In this document: piece by piece, positions 57,945 to 64,000 of the stretch
Layout: each line of letters starts with the position of its first letter
Position numbering within the stretch: the stretch's first letter is position 1
DNA from: Phymorhynchus buccinoides
Taxonomy: Eukaryota > Mollusca > Gastropoda > Neogastropoda > Raphitomidae
Direction of reading: 5' to 3'
Length of the DNA: 64,000 bases
Assembly: GCA_017654935.2 (NCBI GenBank)
Contig: CM065693.1
Coordinates: 17,690,133-17,754,132, forward strand
Position numbers and translations under genes: made by a program
The notes under the pieces: model-generated
The model's input: only the letters and a program-made list of their open reading frames with translations
Databases searched by the model: none
Told to the model about the DNA's origin: nothing

Positions 57945-57995
57945 TTGTAGCTGCCGAAGGGCGCTGCCGCGTCAAACACATCAAAGCAATTCACC
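57945..57995 (-). pseudogene. Partial copy of the VNCFDVF exon start
   Basis: Minus strand: TTATTTCAG then GGTGAATTGCTTTGATGTGT and on to GGCAGCTACAAG, after which the sequence runs into the intron-like GTGCAAGAGTGGTGG. It repeats the first ~50 bases of the exon with its acceptor, about 93 bp upstream. A further intron-only repeat follows at about 58010-58045. Confidence 0.88.
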
Positions 57996-58099
57996 CTGAA
58001 ATAACAGAGGTAAGCTACATCTCCACCACTCTTGCACTTGTAGCCAATACACCAAAAGGAGCATGGCCGGTACACACAAAAAAGGTGAAAGCTCCGAAT

Positions 58100-58895
58100 G
58101 TGGTGGATAGGTAGAACGCTTTCAATGTCTTTGGTGAATTGAAGATGGAAGTCATCATCATCATCACCATTGTCATTATCATCATCACCATCCTCACCAT
58201 CATCATCATACTAACCACACAGTGCCAGCTCACAGACTGTTGGAGAAGTACAAAGCCCTGTCAATGTTCTTGGTGAAGATGGAAGTCATCATCATCGTCA
58301 TCATCATCACCATCATCAACATCACCATCATCGTACTAACCACACAGTGCCAGCTCTCAGACTGTTGGACAGGTACAAAGCCCTGTCAATGTTCTTGGTG
58401 AAGATGGAAGTCATCATCATCATCGTCATCATCATCACCATCATCAACATCACCATCATCGTACTAACCACACAGTGCCAGCTCTCAGACTGTTGGACAG
58501 GTACAGAGCCCTGTCAATGTCCTTGGTGAAGATGGAAGTCATCATCACCATCACCACCATCATCAACATCACCATCATCGTACTAACCACACAGTGCCAG
58601 CTCTCAGACTGTTGGAGAAGTACAAAGCCCTGTCAATGTCCTTGGTGAAGATGGAAGTCATCATCACCATCACCACCATCATCAACATCACCATCATCGT
58701 ACTAACCACACAGTGCCAGCTCTCAGACTGTTGGACAGGTACAGAGCCCTGTCAATGTCCTTGGTGAAGATGGAAGTCATCATCACCATCACCACCATCA
58801 TCATCACCATCATCATCGTACTAACCACACAGTGCCAGCTCTCAGACTGTTGGACAGGTACAGAGCCCTGTCGATGTCCTTGGTGAAGATGGAAG

Positions 58896-58937
<42 letters not shown>

Positions 58938-58959
58938 ACATCACCATCATCATACTAAC
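58100..58959 (-). repeat. Array of exon-end copies with donor, ~110-130 bp period
   Basis: Minus strand: each unit reads TCTTCACCAAGGACATTGAC, then the codons for [14 protein letters not shown], then TG/GTTAGT, and a variable (GAT)n stretch. CAGTGCCAGCTC marks the copies near 58221, 58349, 58477, 58591, 58714 and 58834; the true exon has it at 58964. There is one more degenerate copy near 58100-58150. Several units keep the reading frame and an intact donor. Confidence 0.92.
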
Positions 58960-59117
58960 CACACAGTGCCAGCTCTCAGACTGTTGGACAGGTACAGAGC
59001 CCTGTCGAGGTCCTTGGTGAAGATGGAAGCAGCCAAGCCGTAGATGGTGTCGTGGGCGCGGTGGATGAACTCGTCCAAGGTCTTGAACTTCATGATTTGC
59101 ATAACGGGCCCAAATAT
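58960..59117 (-). CDS. Aldehyde dehydrogenase exon, EIFGPV segment
   Basis: It reads [20 protein letters not shown], then [20 protein letters not shown] and [12 protein letters not shown] with a split tryptophan codon. With the preceding exon it supplies the EEIFGPV motif, whose glutamate (Glu399 of ALDH2) contacts the NAD ribose. The acceptor is CTGTTTTCAG and the donor GTTAGT. The frame is clean. Confidence 0.95.
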
Positions 59118-59359
59118 CTGAAAACAGAGTCACAACACAAACATTTTATAATTTGCATTTTCGGGACAAGTGAAAACCAAACAAATACAAAGTACGGAAG
59201 TTCATAAATAACATAAACATAACAGGCTGGAAAATCAGCTACGCAGTCTGTTATGCAGCTGCTGCAACACTCAGGCCTCGACTCTTACTAGTCATATTTT
59301 TCTTCATCAAAATTCAAACGTATTTTTCTTATTTGGTATATTTAATGCATTATGGTTTA

Positions 59360-59421
59360 CATACACACACACACATACACAGACCTCTTCCCTGGCAATG
59401 GCTTCAAACACTCTCACCTGT

Positions 59422-59453
<32 letters not shown>

Positions 59454-59672
59454 ACACACACACACACTCACACACACCTCATCCCTGGCGATGGCTTCAA
59501 ACACATTCTCACCTGTGTACACACACACACACACACACTCACACACACACATACACACACACCTCTTCCCTGGCGATGGCTTCAAACACATTCTCACCTG
59601 TGTACACACACACACACATCTTCCCTGGCGATGGCTTCAAACACATTCTCACCTGTACACACGCACACACAC
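59360..59672 (-). repeat. CA-rich array with four partial copies of an exon end and donor
   Basis: Minus strand: units read TGTTTGAAGCCATCGCCAGG and GAAGAG/GTGTGT, near 59384, 59480, 59564 and 59620. The last 18 bases match the end of the true exon (CATCGCCAGGGAAGAG with donor at 59672). Each unit is separated by TG/CA microsatellite. Confidence 0.85.
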
Positions 59673-59837
59673 CTCTTCCCTGGCGATGCGCATGTTGTCT
59701 CCGACGTCAGCGAAGACCGTGGGCTGGATGTAGTAGCCTTTGTCGGCCGCCCTGCCACCCCCCGTCAACAACTTGGCCCCTTCCTTCTTGCCGCTGGCGA
59801 TCAGCTCCATGATCTTGTCAAACTGGGCCTTGTCCAC
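59673..59837 (-). CDS. Aldehyde dehydrogenase exon, VDKAQF to IAREE
   Basis: This clean exon of 55 codons reads [20 protein letters not shown], then [20 protein letters not shown] and [15 protein letters not shown], typical of ALDH1/ALDH2 between the active site and EIFGPV. The acceptor is GATTCAG and the donor GTGTGT. This is the reliable version of the damaged exon at 44517-44675. A mobile element ends 15 bp upstream of it. Confidence 0.95.
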
Positions 59838-59852
59838 CTGAATCATTAACAT

Positions 59853-60363
59853 CAGACCTGTTTACCCCTATTTTGCAAAGATGTAATTTCTGAAACCAAA
59901 AACCGTAATTTTGAGAAAAAACCTAATCCAACGCGTGACCAATGAACGTCCATATCGTACTGACCTGAGTGTGCAATACTAATGTCCGTCGAGCAGTAGA
60001 CACAGAACACATGCTCGTCACCTAGTGCTGAACGACGAATTCCTGGAATTTTAGGTCACTTTCCCGGAATTTCTGTACCACTTAAGTGACTTTTGATGTC
60101 TTTTCTTTTGATTTTTTCGACCAGAAGATACCGAAGCTTCGGAATGCACTCGCTTGGACGCCATTTTGAAACAGAAAAGGAAATGGCGCGAAATGACTTT
60201 TCACCGCATCGTTTCAAAAGCTTCGCTTACCGACGCAACTGTCTTTTTTCAATTTTATATTTAGGATTTTGTTTTCCCGTTGTTTTTTTCCGCAGCCGTA
60301 ATTACCGTAATTTGACTTTCCCCCGTAAAAATTACAGCAAAATCGGGAAGGTAAACAGGTCTG
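59853..60363. mobile_element. Element with CAGACCTGTTTACC termini
   Basis: CAGACCTGTTTACC on the left and GGTAAACAGGTCTG on the right form a 14-bp perfect inverted repeat. The heptamer TTAACAT occurs on both sides and may be a target duplication. It holds the coding remnant at 59935-60164. Confidence 0.78.
59935..60164 (-). pseudogene. Zinc-finger-like transposase N-terminus remnant
   Basis: Minus strand from ATG at 60164: MASKRVHSEASVSSGRKNQK, then KRHQKSLKWYRNSG. One frameshift later it reads FRRSALGDEHVFCVYCSTDI, then SIAHSGQYD and a histidine. The spacing C-x2-C with following H residues and the basic lead resemble BED or related zinc fingers at the start of hAT-like transposases and their host relatives. 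Frameshifted and short, it is presumed inactive. Confidence 0.55.
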
Positions 60364-60411
60364 TTAACATTAATATCATCATCGCTACTGTCATCATCAT
60401 CATCATCATTG

Positions 60412-61290
60412 ATATCAGCTTGGCCCCTTCCTTCTTGCCGCTGGCGATCAATCAGATCCATGATCTTATCAAACTGGGCCTTGTCCACCTGAATCATTAA
60501 CATTAATATCATCATCGTTACTGTCATCATCATCATCATCATTGATATCAGCTTGGCCCCTTTCCTTCTTGCCGCTGGCGATCAATCAGATCCATGATCT
60601 TATCAAACTGGGCCTTGTCCACCTGAATCATTAACATTAATATCATCATCGTTACTGTCATCATCATCATTAACTCATTCGCATCGCAACAATCTTGAAT
60701 TATTCAAATACCTCACAAATCACTCCAGCCATACACACAAACAAAACTTACATAAACAAAAGGAGAAATGAAAGAAGATTACGGGTTTTTACTTCAGGTT
60801 TAGACATAGGGAAGTGGTAGATCAGACTTTTTTTATACATAGACTTTATATAGAAGAAACTCTCTACACCGATTGGTTTCCCCACAACAAACCACTACAA
60901 AAGCAAAGTCAGAGGCAAAATTGTGGCATAAGGGAGCGAAGCGAGTCTAGAAGTGACCAAGGTATGGTGTGCGCACAGATTTACTTCCCTTGAAGCAAAT
61001 GCATCAAATTGACAGATATCTATTAATTCCGGACATATATGGCCGGAACGACTTGAATGAGTTAATATCAGCTTGGCCCTTTCCTTCTTGCCGCTGGCGA
61101 TCAATCAGATCCATGATCTTGTCAAACTGGACCTTGTCATCCTGAATCATCATCACCATCATCATCAGTATCATCAACTTCGTCACAATCATTATCATCA
61201 ATAACAGCTTGGCCCATTTAAAAAAAAAAAAATTTGCCGCTGGCGATCAATCAGATCCATGATTTGTCAAACTAGGCCTTAGTCTTTTGA
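60412..61290 (-). pseudogene. Partial copies of the VDKAQF exon 5' end
   Basis: Minus-strand counterparts of the fragments at 43078-43935: copies near 60412-60490, 60545-60622 and 61066-61145, plus a fragment at about 61235-61280. Each complete copy starts after ATTCAG and shares the GATT insertion that breaks the frame. A TTAA MITE splits the group. Confidence 0.88.
60674..61061. mobile_element. 388-bp TTAA MITE, inverted-arm copy
   Basis: TTAA at 60670-60673 and 61062-61065. Termini CTCATTCGCATCGC and ACTTGAATGAG. It is the counterpart of 43270-43667. Confidence 0.83.
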
Positions 61291-61296
61291 ATGATA

Positions 61297-61489
61297 CAGC
61301 GGAACCTCCCTTACAAGACCTTCAAAAATCGTCCAAAACGAGGTCTTAAAAGGGAGGGAGTTGTCTAAGGGAGGTAATTTTAATACTTACAAAGAAGGGC
61401 AATGTCTCAGAGAAGTAGGTCTTAAAAGGGAGGGAGTCTTATAATGGGGGTGGGGGGGGGGGGGGGGTCTTATAAGGGAGGTTCCACTG
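61297..61489. mobile_element. CAGYGGAACCTCCC MITE, inverted-arm copy
   Basis: The ends CAGCGGAACCTCCCTTACAA and GGGAGGTTCCACTG are inverted; the left flank is TA. It is the counterpart of 42844-43034. Confidence 0.75.
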
Positions 61490-61529
61490 CAATAGAATAA
61501 AACCACCCTCTATAAATGAAATCAATGGT

Positions 61530-61900
61530 TAAACCTGACGATTTTCAAAAAAAAGGAAATGGGGCAGGGGTCCAGGGGCTGCCTAGGCCCCGGCGGGGTA
61601 TAGGGGCAGAGCCCCTATTGGGGTGTCAGGGGGGCGTTTCACCTCTTGAAACTCTTGGTCAACAGGAAAACATGCTAGCTACAGGGTTTACACTTGGCAG
61701 GACACAGATCAGCAAGCACTTCCGTTTCCGTTAAAGCAAAGCCGAAACCCGTTTCTATGCAGCAATCAGGTTTTCGCTTACCGCAAAGCTGTTTTTATTA
61801 TGTTTGTTGTTGACATTTTTCAAAAAACGGATTTCAGTCCGTACCGATTTTTAAAAAAAAAGGATTTTCTTCCTGAGAAGGAAGCAGTTTAAGCCATGGA
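61530..61900. repeat. Dispersed repeat with GC-rich core, inverted-arm copy
   Basis: Counterpart of 42430-42810, with GGGGCAGGGGTCCAGGGGCT near 61561. Confidence 0.65.
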
Positions 61901-61945
61901 AATTCACTTGTTCATTCTCTCTCATTATGTCTCTCTCACTCTGAC

Positions 61946-62035
61946 CTGCGGGCCCTGCTCACTGGAGGGGCTGAAGGGGTCCCCCACGATGCTCCACGCT
62001 GCGCTCCACAAACTCATCGTAGATCTTCTCCTCCA
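61946..62035 (-). pseudogene. Partial copy of the active-site exon 3' half with donor
   Basis: Counterpart of 42292-42381, with the same internal deletion, so the deletion predates the inverted duplication or the two arms are the same locus. Confidence 0.9.
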
Positions 62036-62131
62036 GAATTTCCAGAAGGTGTGGGAACTATTTATATAAAAAGACCCCCCCCCCCAGGTACCCCCAACAC
62101 GGGGGGTCCACTGTCTAACAGAATGCAATTA

Positions 62132-62304
62132 CCATATTTTTCGGACTATAAAGCGATACTTTATTCCCAGGCTGAGATCCCTGCGCCTTATATGACTACA
62201 TGTAATAATATAGTAAGAAAGTGCAGTAAGAAAATCTGACTTTTGTGTCAAATTTAGTTGATGCGCCTTATAATAAGGTGCGCCTTGTAGTCCGAAAAAT
62301 ACGA
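62132..62304. mobile_element. TA-flanked MITE, inverted-arm copy
   Basis: CCATATTTTTCGGACTATAA and TTGTAGTCCGAAAAATACGA are inverted, with TA on both sides. Counterpart of 42010-42185. Confidence 0.8.
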
Positions 62305-62369
62305 TACCCTCTATAAAATTCACTTGTTCGTTCTCTCTCTCCCACCCCCACTCTCTCTCTTGCTCTGAC

Positions 62370-62554
62370 CTGCGGGCCCTGCTCACTGGAGGGGCTGAAG
62401 GGGTCCCCCACGATCCTCTTCTTGGCCCGCTCCACGCTGCGCTCCACAAACTCATCGTAGATCTTCTCCTCCACAAAGATGCGGCTGCCCGCGCAGCAGC
62501 ACTGGCCCTGGTTGAAGAACAGGCCGAAGTGGGCCTGCTCTATGGCGTGGTCCA
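62370..62554 (-). CDS. Aldehyde dehydrogenase active-site exon, intact copy
   Basis: Minus strand after TTTTCCAG: the split codon gives methionine, then [20 protein letters not shown] and [20 protein letters not shown], ending SSEQGPQ at a GTCAGA donor. The middle cysteine of QCCCAG is the catalytic nucleophile (Cys302 of ALDH2). The triple cysteine, the FFNQGQ lead and the C-terminal sequences are closer to ALDH2/ALDH1B1 than to ALDH1A (which usually has QCCIAASR). No mitochondrial presequence can be checked because the first exons are absent. Confidence 0.96.
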
Positions 62555-62628
62555 CTGGAAAAGGGATGAGTTCATCATCGTTATTATTGTTGTCATAGCA
62601 TGACCCTTCACCACAAAAAGGACATTAA

Positions 62629-62866
62629 CCCTTTTATCGCCACTGTCGCCTCTTGGCACCACAATGATTTAACACCCACGTTACTAAAAGGCATCAAATG
62701 AGGGTCTGCTGACCAATTACTTCATGTTCTTTATTTTGGGAGGTAAGGATAGGCCCTATATCATGCATGTCGCAGAGGAATCCCCAATATTGCAGACAGA
62801 ATTTTTTGTCTACCTGGGTAAGTTTAATGGTAAATTTTGGCTGAGGTATGGCTAGCGTTGAAAGGG
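62629..62866. mobile_element. TTAA MITE, inverted-arm copy
   Basis: TTAA at 62625-62628. Ends CCCTTTTATCGCCACTG and GCTAGCGTTGAAAGGG. Counterpart of 41394-41659. Confidence 0.75.
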
Positions 62867-63179
62867 TTGGACAGTCAAAAATCTCTCGAGTTATGGGTAT
62901 TTCTGTACTCTCTAACATTCTTATCTTTCATGTTTATGAAGGATAATCTCTATTAATATGGTCTCAAAAATCCGTATTTTTTCGGATAAGGCGATAATGT
63001 TTTTTCCAGACTTGAGACCCCTGTGCCTTATAATGAGACTACAGTAACAAACTATGATAACAAAATAAAAATGTTGTGTAAAATGTGGGGTGGGTGGGGT
63101 GCCTTATTGTCTGTAAGGTGCTTTAAAATCAGTAGGTTGATGCATTTTTTTCCAGTTAGGCTAGACTTTAGACTGTGTG

Positions 63180-63287
63180 CGTGCGTGCGTACGTTGGGTT
63201 TGTGCATATGTGTGATGGGAATCAGTGTCACTCTCATTGTCGGCATCAGTCAGAATGATCTGAGGACTCTTGCCCCCCAGTGTGTGT

Positions 63288-63318
<31 letters not shown>

Positions 63319-63511
63319 ATGGGAATCAGTGTCACTCACTGTCGGCATCAGCCAGGATGATCCGAGGACTCTTGCCCCCCAGTGTGTGTAAGTGTGTATG
63401 TGTAAGTGTGCGCGTGCATGCGTGTGTGTGTGATGTAGCAGTGGGTCACTCACTGCCAGCATCAGACAGGATGACCTGAGGACTCTTGCCCCCCAGTGTG
63501 TGTGTGTGTGT

Positions 63512-63559
<48 letters not shown>

Positions 63560-63679
63560 TGGGAATCAGTCACACTCACTGTCAGCATCAGCCAGGATGG
63601 TGTGTGTGTGTGTGTAAGTGTGTGTGTATGTGTGTGTGTGTGTGTGTGTGTGAGTGATGGGAATCAGTGTCACACTCAC
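63180..63679 (-). repeat. Array of exon-end copies with donors separated by TG repeats
   Basis: Counterpart of 40545-41045. Copies of the LELGGKS exon end (minus strand GGGGGGCAAGAGTCCTCAGA with GCCGACAGTGAGT or variants) lie near 63233, 63332, 63450 and 63578. This arm has cleaner copies; the order matches. Confidence 0.9.
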
Positions 63680-63782
63680 TGTCGGCATCAGCCAGGATGA
63701 TCTGAGGACTCTTGCCCCCCAGTTCCAGCGTCACCCGCTTCAGGTTGCTCTGGGCTGCCATGGTGGGAATCAGCTGACCAAT
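63680..63782 (-). CDS. Aldehyde dehydrogenase exon, LELGGKS (inverted-arm copy)
   Basis: It encodes the same residues as 40442-40544, including the general-base glutamate. The acceptor GTTGCAG and donor GTGAGT are preserved. The exon expected upstream (ending FTGSTE) would lie beyond 64000 on this strand if this were a complete gene or haplotig. Confidence 0.95.
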
Positions 63783-63904
63783 CTGCAACAAAACGTACTC
63801 CAAATTGTACAGCAGTGTGGGGCAGTGGGTGGATGCCTCGTGCCTCCATACGGGGAGCCGGACCACCCAGACCCCGACCCCTTCCAAAAGTCTCCCCGTG
63901 GGGA

Positions 63905-64000
63905 TACTGTGTGTGTGTGTGTGTCTTTCGTAAAAATAGTTCCCCCACCTTCTGGAAGTTCGTACTTGTAACTTCCTCTAATCTGCCACTCTCTTTGACT
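63905..64000. repeat. Dispersed repeat running off the window
   Basis: CCACCTTCTGGAAGTTCGTA and TAACTTCCTCTAATCTGCCA match the inverted end of 40005-40320, so the inverted duplication continues past the window. Confidence 0.8.

Larger units (their letters stand above)
59673..64000. repeat. Inverted near-duplicate of 40229-44675, minus-strand arm
   Basis: This arm contains the cleaner version of the shared segment: exons intact, fewer homopolymer errors. It continues past the window end. On the other side the pairing cannot be followed because the + arm is cut by the gap. Confidence 0.93.

Noticed and set aside
59333..59849. His-Thr-rich frames on the + strand
   Set aside because: CA microsatellite plus the antisense of ALDH exon fragments.
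40442..63782. Two independent ALDH genes in head-to-head or tail-to-tail arrangement
   Set aside because: Not excluded, but shared deletions, shared MITE insertions and one-sided sequence errors make one locus assembled twice the simpler reading.

Overview
This is eukaryotic (animal) DNA. Coding sequence occurs only as short GT-AG exons scattered through long introns, and about half of what can be recognised is repeat: miniature inverted-repeat elements (MITEs), a tRNA-derived SINE, and many micro-, mini- and satellite arrays. The SINE and some hairpin-ended repeats resemble ones I remember from gastropod molluscs, so a gastropod is my best guess; that is inference from memory.

The window is three contigs joined by two gaps of exactly 500 N (24655-25154 and 44676-45175), which is a scaffolding convention and not a measured distance. 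Contig 1 (1-24654) starts with a ~180-bp satellite and a purine-rich tract. It then carries part of an ABCA-type ABC transporter on the + strand: start codon and first transmembrane exon, an ectodomain exon, two membrane-domain exons, and the Walker A exon of NBD1. The last three carry apparent single-base indels. The rest of the transporter is not in the window.

Contig 2 (25155-44675) carries, on the + strand, consecutive exons of an ALDH2/ALDH1-family aldehyde dehydrogenase: [20 protein letters not shown] with the NAD lysine, FTGSTE, LELGGKS, the active-site cysteine exon, and the exon that follows. The introns are filled by MITEs and tandem arrays. Contig 3 (45176-64000) starts with two exons of an unidentified gene on +, then a 2.3-kb array of a 42-bp repeat. 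On the minus strand it then carries the C-terminal half of an ALDH through to its stop codon at 56017. The segment 59673-64000 is an inverted near-copy of 40229-44675. The + copy is full of small indels, so the pair looks more like an unpurged haplotig or wrongly oriented contig than two genes. Read together, the exons give one nearly complete ALDH from about residue 147 to the end.

The most unusual signal is that almost every ALDH exon is accompanied in the neighbouring intron by partial copies of its own exon-intron boundary, many with an intact-looking splice site. They range from one degenerate copy to tandem arrays of six. The unidentified gene at 45.2 kb shows the same pattern. Some of these arrays have themselves been hit by TTAA-target MITEs, leaving paralogous empty sites. 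I see no CRISPR, operon, rRNA or functional tRNA gene.
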